In this document: positions 34,081 to 42,306 of the stretch, in pieces | Layout: each line of letters opens with the position of its first letter | Numbering within the stretch: position 1 is the stretch's first letter | Assembly: GCA_018830645.1 (NCBI GenBank) | Contig: JAHJSA010000013.1 | Location: 1-64,000 of the forward strand | DNA from: Actinomycetota bacterium | GTDB taxonomy: Bacteria; Actinomycetota; Thermoleophilia; RBG-16-64-13 | Length of the DNA: 64,000 bases | Direction: 5' to 3' | The notes under the pieces: generated by a model | Database searches by the model: none | The model's input: the letters and a program-made list of their open reading frames with translations, nothing else | What the model was told of the DNA's origin: nothing | Program-made: the position numbers and the translations under genes

Positions 34081-34219
34081 CGTGGTCCTCTCGGTGGCGG
34101 AACTCGAAGTGTCCGGGAGTTGTCGATGGGGCGATCCACAGGGCCGCTAGTATACAACGGCCTCGAGGGCGGCGCGGGTCGTATGGGAGGGAGCTTCGGC
34201 CCGCGGGCGGCACGCCGTC

Positions 34220-34279
34220 GAGTGACGGGCTGCCGAGTGACGGGCTGCTGAGTGACGGGTTGCTGAGTGACGGGTTGCT
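34220..34279. repeat. Four 15-bp tandem repeats
   Basis: GAGTGACGGG(C/T)TGC(C/T) is repeated four times head-to-tail at 34220, 34235, 34250 and 34265, in the gap just beyond the DUF362 stop codon. The number of copies is likely variable between strains. Confidence 0.92.
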
Positions 34280-34283
34280 GATC

Positions 34284-35486
34284 TCAGGAATGGATGAGGC
34301 GGCCGAGAAGCGGGGTCTTCACGTAGATGGCGTGCTCGGGGCAGGTCTCCTGGCAGCAGTAGCAGCGGATGCAGACGCTGTAGTCGTAGGTGGGCGGCCT
34401 GAGCTCGGTCTCCCGCGGATCGTAAGCCCCCGTCCGGTCGTGTTTCGCGTGAGGGGTCAGCGCCTTGGGGGTGACCGGGCACATCTTGACGCACGTGTGG
34501 CAGGCGGTGCAGAGGGCGGGATCGATCACCGGACGCGGAACGAGGTGGTCACGCGCGAGCCTGCTCTTGAGGCCCGGCCCCGTGGGGCTCGGGGCCCTCT
34601 TGCGGTCGACTCGGAAGTCGGGTTCGTAGAACGAATCGAGTGGGTCACCGAGAAGCTGTATGTCTTTCGGTTCGCCGAGTCCCCAGAGGCCGCCCCAACG
34701 GATCGTGTCCACGATCTGCGGGTCGAGGCCGATGATCCTACAGGCGCAGGCGTCGATCGCGACGGGGTCGGCGGAGAGCAGCAGTGCTCCCAGAGGACGG
34801 GGATCGCCTCCTCGCGGCCCGTTGCCCTCCATGGCCACGATGGCGTCCATGACGAACAGACGGGGCTGGAGGAGTCTGTTCAAATCCACCAGCATCTGGG
34901 CGAAGCGCTCCGCGTCGGGCATGCGCACGTGGAACGTACCTTTGCGCATCCCCGGCACGCACCCGAACTGGTTCTTGATAGCACCGGTCATGCGGGTGAG
35001 GGCGTGGGTCTTGAGTTTGGGGAGCGATACCAGACCGTCTGCATCGAGGACCGCCTGCGCGATATCGAACTGCTTGATCAGGCCCCCGGAGGGGAACGAG
35101 ACGGTCTGCGGGTGCCCGAACTGAACCCGCTGCACTCCCAGCTCCTGCGCCACCGCTTCGATGCCGGCCCTCCGCGCCACCATGCGCGTGCCACCGAACG
35201 CGGGCGAGTCGCCGTAGCTCAGTTCTGCTCCGGTCTCGGCCAGGTGGCGGCTCACGGCTCGGAAGACCTCGGGGTGGGTCGTGACCGCCTCACCGGGGGT
35301 GCTGGCCACCAGCAGATTCGGTTTGAGCAGGATACGTTCTCCCGCCTCGGCGAACCGACCGGCTCCGCCGAGGAGGTCAAGACCGCGTCCGACCGCAGCG
35401 TACACGGAGGAAGGGTCGTAGCCGTCGCATCGGACCAGCGCCACGGTCGACGGTACTCGGCGCGGCTCGTCGGTCGTGACGCTCAC
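34284..35486 (-). CDS. DUF362 protein with 2[4Fe-4S] ferredoxin domain
   Basis: GTG 35486 with GGAGG upstream gives 400 aa. The DUF362 domain (about 10-290) contains ILLKPNLLVASTPGEAVTTHP and LVSLPKLKTHALTRMTGAIKN. A C-terminal ferredoxin has CTACHTCVKMCPV and CIRCYCCQETCPEHAI, two four-Cys cluster sites. Proteins of this family are common in anaerobes, and their reaction is undefined. An ATG at 35537 would extend the N-terminus by 17 residues. It precedes the hcp genes but is separated from them by a hairpin. Confidence 0.88.
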   Translation of the reverse strand: MSVTTDEPRRVPSTVALVRCDGYDPSSVYAAVGRGLDLLGGAGRFAEAGERILLKPNLLVASTPGEAVTTHPEVFRAVSRHLAETGAELSYGDSPAFGGTRMVARRAGIEAVAQELGVQRVQFGHPQTVSFPSGGLIKQFDIAQAVLDADGLVSLPKLKTHALTRMTGAIKNQFGCVPGMRKGTFHVRMPDAERFAQMLVDLNRLLQPRLFVMDAIVAMEGNGPRGGDPRPLGALLLSADPVAIDACACRIIGLDPQIVDTIRWGGLWGLGEPKDIQLLGDPLDSFYEPDFRVDRKRAPSPTGPGLKSRLARDHLVPRPVIDPALCTACHTCVKMCPVTPKALTPHAKHDRTGAYDPRETELRPPTYDYSVCIRCYCCQETCPEHAIYVKTPLLGRLIHS

Positions 35487-35715
35487 GTGGCCTCCAGACT
35501 CACATCGCCTCCAGACGGGTGTTGGTGGTCCTATCATGTCGCCCGCCTGAGTCGTGCGGAGAGGTCGGACCATCATGGCGCGTCGGTGCGCCACCCGACA
35601 CAGTACCGGCGCGGAGACCTCTGCGCCAGACTGTTCGGCGGGGGCTCGGCGCCGCCGAACACTGACGCTCGGCGCCGCCGGCGGCGCGCGAACGGCGCGC
35701 GAAACGCGCGAGGGT

Positions 35716-35744
35716 CGCCTCGCGGGCTTCCTGCCCGCGAGGCG
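35716..35744. terminator. Perfect 12-bp stem hairpin after hcp
   Basis: CGCCTCGCGGGC and GCCCGCGAGGCG flank the loop TTCCT, immediately beyond the stop of the hcp gene at 35751. Very GC-rich without a T-run. The adjoining 35640-35715 also holds GCTCGGCGCCGCCG direct copies and GCGCGCGAA-type inverted stretches. Confidence 0.6.
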
Positions 35745-35750
35745 GAGTGA

Positions 35751-37412
35751 TCAGGCGCTCAGAATGGCCGCGAGGTCGTCCTCCGGCGTGGCGATGGGGA
35801 TGACCGCGAACCGCTCGGTGAGCATCTCGAGCGTCTCCGGGGTGAGGAACGCAGGCATGGTGGGGCCCAGCCTGATGCCCTTCATGCCCAGGTGCAGGAG
35901 CGTCAGGAGGATGGCCACGGCCTTCTGCTCATACCACGACAGCACCAGGGAGAGCGGGAGGTCGTTCAGGCCGACCCCTGTGGCCTCCGCCAGAGCCTGA
36001 GCGATGCGGATGGCCGAATAGGCGTCGTTGCACTGGCCCACGTCCACCAATCGGGGCACACCGTCGATGGCGCCGAGGTCCTTATCGAAGAAGCGGAACT
36101 TGCCGCAGGCCAAGGTGAGGATCACGGTGTCCGCGGGAGCCTTCTCCACGAACTCGGTGTAGTAGTTGCGACCCGGTTTGTCGCCGTCGCAGCCCCCCAC
36201 CAGGATGAACCGCTTGATCGTGCCGGCCTTCAGGTAGGCGAGGAGGGTGTCTTTCACGCTGCCCATGGGATGGTCCTGCAAGATGGTGTTGCGGGCGTAC
36301 CCCACCCAGACGGAGCCCGCCTCGGTGGCGTCGGGGAAGCCGGGCAGCTCCAGGGCGCGCTCCACGAGCGGACCGAAGTCGCCGCGCTCCACGTGCGGGA
36401 CTCCCGGGAAGGCCACCTGGCCCGTGGTGAACAGGCGGTCGCTGTACTCGTCCTTGGGCGGCATCAGGCAGTTGGTGGTGAGCAGGATGGCCCCGGGGAA
36501 CTCGGCGAACTCGGTCTGCTGATTCTGCCAGGCCGTGCCGTAGTGCCCGTGGAAGTGGGCGTGTTTCTTGAAGGCGGGGTAGCCGTGGGTGGGTAGCATC
36601 TCCCCGTGCGTGTACACGGTGACTCCTCTACCTTCGGTCTGTGCCAGGAGCAGCTCCAGGTCCTTGAGATCATGCCCGGAGATGAGCACAGCCTTGCCCG
36701 CCGCGTGGCCCAGGGGCACCGGCGTCGGCACCGGGTGGCCGTACGTGCCGGTGTTGCCGGCATCGAGCAGTTCCATGGCCCGCAGATTCACCCTGCCGGT
36801 CTCGAGGGCGAGAGCCGTCCAATCCTCGACTCCAAGCGAGACGTCGACCATCTTCGCAAGCGTCTCTTGCACGAAGGCGTACACGGCTGGGTCTTCTTGG
36901 CCGAGGATGGCGGCGTGATCGGCATACGCCGCCACGCCTCTCAGTCCGTAGAGCGTGAGTTCCTGCAGGCTCTGCACGTCCTTCGTTCGGGTGCGGTCCA
37001 CGGGAAGACCGGTGGAAGCACCCTGATCGATCAGACCCATCAGGTCGGCCGCTAGCTCGAACGTCGCGGCTCCATCGATGGGTTCAGCCTCACCGGCGGG
37101 GCCGGCGGCGGCACGGAGGCCGTCCCGGAGCTCCGCGGCACGGCGGACGAGGGCCTCGAGACGCTCAGGATCGAAGTCCACGTTGGTGAGCGTGGCGAAC
37201 AGGGCCTGCATGGTGAATCGATCGGCGGCGGGGTCGCCTGCCCCCGAGGCGCGGGCGAGCGTGGCCCAGTATGAGAGGCCGCGAAGGGTGTAGGTGAGCA
37301 GGTCCTGCAGGGCGGCCGCCTCAGGCAGCTTCCCGCAGACTCCCTCCACGCGGCAACCCGTCCCCTGAGTCTGTTCGCATTGGTTGCAGCTCATCTCGAG
37401 ATCGTCGAACAT
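35751..37412 (-). CDS. hcp: Hybrid-cluster protein (hydroxylamine reductase), copy 2
   Basis: ATG 37412 after GAGGAGAGG gives 553 aa. The N-terminal cubane ligands are CNQCEQTQGTGC and GVCGK. Hybrid Fe-S-O cluster ligands are visible: GHDL (His), HGEM (Glu), TTNC, VGGCDG, LACGKF, VGQCND and the Glu/Lys pair SWYEQKA. Hcp proteins reduce NO or hydroxylamine and protect anaerobes from nitrosative stress. This is the second gene of a tandem pair with a hairpin between them. Confidence 0.95.
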   Translation of the reverse strand: MFDDLEMSCNQCEQTQGTGCRVEGVCGKLPEAAALQDLLTYTLRGLSYWATLARASGAGDPAADRFTMQALFATLTNVDFDPERLEALVRRAAELRDGLRAAAGPAGEAEPIDGAATFELAADLMGLIDQGASTGLPVDRTRTKDVQSLQELTLYGLRGVAAYADHAAILGQEDPAVYAFVQETLAKMVDVSLGVEDWTALALETGRVNLRAMELLDAGNTGTYGHPVPTPVPLGHAAGKAVLISGHDLKDLELLLAQTEGRGVTVYTHGEMLPTHGYPAFKKHAHFHGHYGTAWQNQQTEFAEFPGAILLTTNCLMPPKDEYSDRLFTTGQVAFPGVPHVERGDFGPLVERALELPGFPDATEAGSVWVGYARNTILQDHPMGSVKDTLLAYLKAGTIKRFILVGGCDGDKPGRNYYTEFVEKAPADTVILTLACGKFRFFDKDLGAIDGVPRLVDVGQCNDAYSAIRIAQALAEATGVGLNDLPLSLVLSWYEQKAVAILLTLLHLGMKGIRLGPTMPAFLTPETLEMLTERFAVIPIATPEDDLAAILSA

Positions 37413-37461
37413 CACCTCTCCTCGTTCGGAAGGGCTGCGGCAAACGCCGCGCGTCTCTCGA

Positions 37462-37493
37462 AAGAGGGCGGCGTCGTTCGACGCCGCCCTCTT
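37462..37493 (-). terminator. Hairpin between the tandem hcp genes
   Basis: AAGAGGGCGGCGTC and GACGCCGCCCTCTT form a perfect 14-bp stem with a 4-nt loop, followed on the minus strand by TCGAGAG. It lies just after the first hcp gene and may attenuate read-through into the second. Confidence 0.7.
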
Positions 37494-37549
37494 CATCGTC
37501 CTCGTCATCCCGATCGCAGGCGCGGTCTGGATGGGAAGCCCATCGGCTC

Positions 37550-39193
37550 CTAAGCGCTCAGCATCGCCGCGAGGTCTTCGTCCACCGAGCCGACCGGCTT
37601 GATGGCGAAGTTCTCCACGAGCACGTTCAGCACGTTCGGTGTGATGAACGCGGGCAGACTCGGGCCGAGCCGGATGTCCTTGATACCCAGGTGCAGCAGG
37701 GAGAGCAGGATCGCGCACGCCTTCTGCTCGTACCAGGAGAGTACGAAGGAGAGGGGCAGGCCGTTCACGTCTGTCTCGAACGCCTCGGCGAGCGCCACGG
37801 CGATCTGCACAGCCGAGTAGGCATCGTTGCACTGACCAACGTCGAGCAGGCGCGGGATGCCGCCGATGTCGCCGAGCTTGCGGTCGAAGAAGCGGAACTT
37901 CCCGCAGGCGAGCGTGAGGATCACCGTATCCGCGGGAGCGTGCTCCACGAACTCGGTGTAGTAGTTGCGGCCCGGCTTGGCTCCATCGCAACCGCCCACC
38001 AGGAAGAAGTGCTTGATGGCCCCCGACTTGACGGCGTCAATCACCTGTCCGGCCACGCCCATCACGGCGTTCCGGGCGAAGCCCACCATGACCTCGTCGC
38101 GCACTTGGTCCCTGGCGAAGCCCGGCATCTTGAGCGCCATGTCGATCACCGGACCGAAGTCGCCGTTCTCCACGTGGCGCACACCAGGCCAGCCAACGAG
38201 GCCGGTGGTGAAGATGTTGTCCATGTATTCCTTGGGGTCCTGGATGCAGTTCGTGGTCATCAGGATGGCCCCGGGGAACTCTCCGAACTCGCCTACCTGG
38301 TTCTGCCACGCGGTGCCGTAGTGGCCGTAGAGGTGCGGGTACTTCTTGAGCTCGGGGTAACCGTGGGTGGGCAGCATCTCCCCGTGGGTGTACACGTAGA
38401 TGCCCTTGCCTTCCGACTGCTTCAACAGTTCGTCGAGGTCTTGGAGGTCGTGCCCCGACACAAGGATGGCCTTGCCTTCCTTGTGTCCGAGTGGCACCGA
38501 GGTGGGCACCGGATGCCCGTACGTGCCGGTGTTGCCCGCGTCGAGCAGTTCCATGGCGCGCAGGTTCACCTTGCCGGTCTCGAGAGCGAGGCCCACCCAG
38601 TCGTTCAAGCCCAGGGAGGAATCGGCGAACTTCGCGAGCGTATCCTGGACGAAGGCGTAGACCTCGGGATCTTCCTGGCCGAGGATAGCCGCGTGATCGG
38701 CGTAGGCGGCCAGGCCGCGCAGGCCGTAGAGCGTGACCTCTTGTAGGCTGCGCACGTCTTCGTCGGCGTCCCAGGCGATGGGGAGGCGCACCTTCGCGCC
38801 CTGGCGTACGAGGCCGGTCAGGTCGGGAGCCGGGCGGAAGGTGGCCGCCGGGTCGTCGGCCGAGTACGAGATACCCGCGGCGGCGAGTGCCTCTTCGAGC
38901 TGCTCGCGGCGGAACACCGTTTCGTGCACGAGCGTCTGGAAGCGGGATGTGTCGAAGTTCACGTTCGTTAGCGTAGAGAAGAGGGCCCGCACCGTGAACC
39001 GGTCGATCCGCGGATCGGTGATCCCCTCCGCACGCGCGGTGAGCGCCACCTGAGACAGGCCCCTCAGCGCGTACGTGAGCAGGTCTTGCAGCGCCGACAC
39101 TTCGGGCGACTTGCCACACACACCTGCGGTGACACAGCCTCCGTCCTTCCTCGTCTGCTCACACTGGTTGCAGAACATCGCAAGGTCTTCCAC
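37550..39193 (-). CDS. hcp: Hybrid-cluster protein (hydroxylamine reductase), copy 1
   Basis: A GTG start at 39193 lies 9 nt after GGAGGAG; the product is 547 aa. Cubane ligands CNQCEQT, GGC and GVCGK, and hybrid cluster ligands GHDL, HGEM, TTNC, VGGCDG, LACGKF, VGQCND and SWYEQKA are all present. It is closely similar to the downstream copy, indicating an in-tandem duplication. A perfect 17-bp palindrome 42-58 bp upstream of the start suggests control by a dedicated regulator, probably responding to NO or redox state. Confidence 0.95.
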   Translation of the reverse strand: MEDLAMFCNQCEQTRKDGGCVTAGVCGKSPEVSALQDLLTYALRGLSQVALTARAEGITDPRIDRFTVRALFSTLTNVNFDTSRFQTLVHETVFRREQLEEALAAAGISYSADDPAATFRPAPDLTGLVRQGAKVRLPIAWDADEDVRSLQEVTLYGLRGLAAYADHAAILGQEDPEVYAFVQDTLAKFADSSLGLNDWVGLALETGKVNLRAMELLDAGNTGTYGHPVPTSVPLGHKEGKAILVSGHDLQDLDELLKQSEGKGIYVYTHGEMLPTHGYPELKKYPHLYGHYGTAWQNQVGEFGEFPGAILMTTNCIQDPKEYMDNIFTTGLVGWPGVRHVENGDFGPVIDMALKMPGFARDQVRDEVMVGFARNAVMGVAGQVIDAVKSGAIKHFFLVGGCDGAKPGRNYYTEFVEHAPADTVILTLACGKFRFFDRKLGDIGGIPRLLDVGQCNDAYSAVQIAVALAEAFETDVNGLPLSFVLSWYEQKACAILLSLLHLGIKDIRLGPSLPAFITPNVLNVLVENFAIKPVGSVDEDLAAMLSA

Positions 39194-39234
39194 GTATGCA
39201 CTCCTCCATTTTGACGGTCTCAGCAGTTCTAAGT

Positions 39235-39251
39235 GTTTACACTGTGTAAAC
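39235..39251. promoter_or_regulatory. Perfect palindromic operator upstream of hcp
   Basis: GTTTACAC-T-GTGTAAAC is a perfect inverted repeat with 8-bp arms. It is located 42-58 bp before the first hcp gene, overlapping a likely promoter. The binding protein is unknown. It does not match the FNR/HcpR or NsrR consensus sequences I know; a TetR- or CRP-like regulator is possible. Confidence 0.65.
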
Positions 39252-39429
39252 GTGCGATACCATACGCGAGGAGGCCGGGCTCGTCAAGTGACGTGCGGGC
39301 GTTCAAGTCAGATGGCGGGCGTTCAAGTGAGGCGGCGGACACGCGTGACCACTTCGCCGGATGAGGGTACAGTGTAGCGGCGCAACGCCCGCGTGGTCGC
39401 CGACGGCGTGCTTGGAGGAGGATCCGCTC

Positions 39430-39885
39430 ATGACATCATCACCTGGAGAATCCGGTCGGCCGGTGCGCCACGTGGAAGGCCCAAGCTCACCCGCGCCCGG
39501 CGGCTCGCGGCTGCCGGTGGCGGTCTGTATCGCAGCCGCTGTTATCGCGTGCCTACTGCTGGCGGCCCATTTCTTGCGGTCGTTCACCATGCCTCTCATG
39601 GTGTTCTTCCTGCTGCTGCCGCTCCTGTTGACGGTACGTAAGGCGTGGGCGCCGAGGGTTGTGCAGGTGGCACTGGTGCTGGGCGCCTTCGAGTGGGGCA
39701 TGACCACGCTGGCGCTCCTGGGAGACCGGCGCGCAACCGGCGAGCCGTTCGGTCGCATGATGCTGATCATGGGTGGGGTGATCCTCTTCACCCTTGCCGC
39801 CGCCCTCGCGCTGGAGTGCCGGTCGTCGAGACGGCGCTACGGGCTGAAGACCGGTAGGTCGTTCCAGGCGGCGCCTCGGGAGTAG
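39430..39885 (+). CDS. Small membrane protein of unknown function
   Basis: ATG 39430 follows GGAGGAGGA and gives 151 aa. A Pro/Ser-rich start precedes about four hydrophobic segments: LPVAVCIAAAVIACLLLAAH, MPLMVFFLLLPLLL, VVQVALVLGAFEWG and MLIMGGVILFTLAAALAL. No family was recognised. It is transcribed divergently from hcp and shares the intergenic region with the palindromic operator. Confidence 0.65.
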   Translation: MTSSPGESGRPVRHVEGPSSPAPGGSRLPVAVCIAAAVIACLLLAAHFLRSFTMPLMVFFLLLPLLLTVRKAWAPRVVQVALVLGAFEWGMTTLALLGDRRATGEPFGRMMLIMGGVILFTLAAALALECRSSRRRYGLKTGRSFQAAPRE

Positions 39886-40011
39886 GTAGTCGTCCGTCGT
39901 TCTACGTCCTTCGCTCCCTCCTCGCCGGGGGGTGCCGAGATCGGGTGCGTGACCCGGCGCGACCCCCTCCCGGGCCCGGTTGTGTCGGGTCGCGGCCTGT
40001 ACTACGCTGGG

Positions 40012-40171
40012 AGGCTGCTGAAGAACGAAGCCTTGGCCGCCAGAGCGCACTGGGCGAGCGCGATAGGGCGTCCTCAGTCGCGCACGTAGCGCTGCTACGA
40101 GCGCTCCCTGCGTCCTTCTCTCGCGCTCGCCCATCGCGCCCTGACAGCGCGGCGTCATTCTTCAGCAGCCT
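40012..40171. mobile_element. MITE-like fold-back element with 14-bp terminal inverted repeats
   Basis: AGGCTGCTGAAGAA at 40012-40025 is matched by its perfect complement TTCTTCAGCAGCCT at 40158-40171. Internal pairs GGGCGAGCGCGA / TCGCGCTCGCCC and GTAGC / GCTAC allow nearly the whole 160 bp to fold into one hairpin. There is no coding capacity for a transposase. It lies 70 bp before the ABC-2 operon. The remaining sequence of 39886-40240 holds no gene. Confidence 0.7.
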
Positions 40172-40240
40172 GCGAGGTGTCGGCATCGTCCGCCGGACCT
40201 CCGGCAGCGTGGAGCGTCGTAGACAGACCAGGGAGGCGAT

Positions 40241-41116
40241 ATGACGGCACCGGCCATGACGGCGCCGGCCATCCAGGTGGAGGGGCTCACGTACGCGTAC
40301 GGTTCTCAAGTGGCGGTGCGCGGGGTGAGCTTCGAGGTGCAGCCGGGCGAGATCCTCGGGTTCCTGGGGCCGAACGGCGCGGGCAAGTCGACCACCATCA
40401 AGGTGCTGACCGGTCAGTTGACCCCGAAGGCGGGCGTGGCCCGCATCCTCGGCCGAGACGTCACTCTGGACGACTCCGAGATCCAGGCTCAGATCGGAGT
40501 CTGCTTCGAGGAGAAGAACCTCTACCTCAGCATGAGCGGCAAGGAGAACCTGGATTTCTACGCGTCGCTCTTCGGCATCAAGGACTTCGACGCCATGGCC
40601 GTGCTGCGCCGAGTGGGCCTCGCCGAGCGGGCGAACGATCGGGTGAGCAGCTACTCGAAGGGCATGCGTCAGCGCATGATGATCTCGCGCTCGTTCATCA
40701 ACCGACCCAAGGTGCTGTTCCTCGACGAGCCCACCGACGGGCTGGATCCCGTGTCCTCCGCGGCCATCCGAAAGACCATCCGCGAAGAGGCCGACCGCGG
40801 CGCAGCCGTGCTGCTCACCACGCACGACATGTTCGAGGCCGACGAGCTCTCCGACCGCGTGGCCTTCATCAACGAGGGCGAGATCGTCGCGCTCGACACG
40901 TCCGAGAACCTCAAGCTGAAGTATGGCAAGCGCTCCATCAAGGTGCGCCTTCGCGACGGCGACCGCGTGCGCGAGGAGGTGCTGGAGCTCGGAGACCCCG
41001 AGGCGGGCGCCAGGATGGCGGTCGCGGTCGCGTCGCCCGACCTGCTGACCATCCACACGGAGGAGGCGACGCTCGAAGCCATCTTCATCCAGCTGACCGG
41101 GAGGGGATTGGCGTGA
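40241..41116 (+). CDS. ABC-2 type exporter ATP-binding protein
   Basis: A 291-aa ATPase preceded by GGGAGG. It has Walker A GPNGAGKST, Q-loop region, signature SYSKGMRQRM, Walker B VLFLDEPTDGLD and switch His in LLTTHDMFEADEL. The first ten residues are a duplicated MTAPA MTAPA. It is translationally coupled (GTGA) to two ABC-2 permease genes, so the three form one exporter, comparable with YhaP/NatAB-type sodium or drug exporters. The substrate is unknown. Confidence 0.94.
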   Translation: MTAPAMTAPAIQVEGLTYAYGSQVAVRGVSFEVQPGEILGFLGPNGAGKSTTIKVLTGQLTPKAGVARILGRDVTLDDSEIQAQIGVCFEEKNLYLSMSGKENLDFYASLFGIKDFDAMAVLRRVGLAERANDRVSSYSKGMRQRMMISRSFINRPKVLFLDEPTDGLDPVSSAAIRKTIREEADRGAAVLLTTHDMFEADELSDRVAFINEGEIVALDTSENLKLKYGKRSIKVRLRDGDRVREEVLELGDPEAGARMAVAVASPDLLTIHTEEATLEAIFIQLTGRGLA

Positions 41117-42306
41117 CCGGGCGGCCGGCATCGCGGGCTGCCATCATCGCCGCGATCGTCAGGAAGGACTTCAAGGAGTTCTCGCGCGACAGGCTCTACG
41201 TGTTCCTGTCGGCTCTGATGCTCGTGTTCTTCATCGGCATCTTCTGGGTGGTGCCGAGCACCGTCGACGAGTCGATAGTCATCGGCATCTACCAGACCGG
41301 TATCGACGAGCTCGGCATGCTGCTCCAACAGGAGGGGGACGAAAGCGGCGGTCTGGAACTCGTGCCGCTCGCTTCCGAGGAGGATCTGAAGGGTGTCATC
41401 GCGGGCGACCTCGAGGCGTACCGCACGGTCGGCGGCGATATCGTGACGAGGGACGAGGAAGCGGGCGACGAGAAGCCCAAGGACGCCGAGCGCGTGCGCG
41501 TGGCGATAGGCATCGCCTTTCCGGAGGGCTTCGCCGGCCCGGCGGCGTCGGGCGTCGGGACCGCCGTGACCGTCTACTCCGACGCGGACGTACCGCCCGA
41601 GATCCAGGGGGCGATGAAGAGTCTGGTGCGCGAGTTGGCCTTTTCGATCGCAGGCCACCCGCTGCCGGTAGAGCTGCCGGCGGCCGACACCGTGATCCTC
41701 GGGCAAGACCGTGCGGGCAACCAGGTCGCCATGCGCGACCGAATGAGACCGCTGTTCGTGTTCTTCGTGCTGATGATGGAGACCTTCGCGCTCGCCTCCC
41801 TGATCTCGAGCGAAGTGATGACCCGCACGGTGCTGGCCGTACTGGTGACCCCCGCGAAGCTCGGTGACGTACTCGCGGCCAAGACCATCTTCGGGACTCT
41901 GCTGGCCCTGTCGCAGGCACTCATCCTGCTCGTGGCCGTAGGCGCTTTGACTGCGCAGAATTGGTCTGTGCTGATCGTGGCCGCGCTCATCGGCGCGCTG
42001 ATGTTCACCGCCATCGGTATGATGGTCGGCGCCGCGGGCAAGGACTTCATCGGCACGATCTTCTACGCGATGCTGTTCGTGCTCCCGCTCGCGATCCCCG
42101 CGTTCGCCGTGTTCTTCCCTGGAACGGCGTCGGCATGGATCAGGGTGATCCCCTCATACGGACTCATCCAGACGATCACAGGCGTGTCCAGCTACTCCGA
42201 GGGCTGGGCGGACGTATGGCCGCACGTGGCCACCACGTTGGCGTGGGTGGTGGTGCTCTACATGGCCGGACTCTTCGTTCTCAAGAGGAAGGTGGAATCG
42301 CTATGA
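41113..42306 (+). CDS. ABC-2 type exporter permease, subunit 1
   Basis: GTG 41113 gives 397 aa. One N-terminal membrane segment (about 29-50), a large external loop (about 55-195) and five or six C-terminal segments form the NatB/YhaP-type ABC-2 layout. Landmarks are FKEFSRDRLYVFLSALML, MRPLFVFFVLMMETFALASL and the coupling-region SEVMTRTVLAVLVTPAKLGDV. It pairs with the next gene to form a heterodimeric membrane channel. Confidence 0.88.
   Translation: MTGRPASRAAIIAAIVRKDFKEFSRDRLYVFLSALMLVFFIGIFWVVPSTVDESIVIGIYQTGIDELGMLLQQEGDESGGLELVPLASEEDLKGVIAGDLEAYRTVGGDIVTRDEEAGDEKPKDAERVRVAIGIAFPEGFAGPAASGVGTAVTVYSDADVPPEIQGAMKSLVRELAFSIAGHPLPVELPAADTVILGQDRAGNQVAMRDRMRPLFVFFVLMMETFALASLISSEVMTRTVLAVLVTPAKLGDVLAAKTIFGTLLALSQALILLVAVGALTAQNWSVLIVAALIGALMFTAIGMMVGAAGKDFIGTIFYAMLFVLPLAIPAFAVFFPGTASAWIRVIPSYGLIQTITGVSSYSEGWADVWPHVATTLAWVVVLYMAGLFVLKRKVESL

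Noticed and set aside
34220-34279. CRISPR array
   Set aside because: The 15-bp units are directly adjacent with no spacers, so this is a simple tandem repeat.
35751-37991. N-terminally extended hcp reading frame (746 codons)
   Set aside because: The extra 193 residues are Arg-rich and overlap the hairpin and the end of the other hcp gene; the ribosome-binding site and family start are at 37412.
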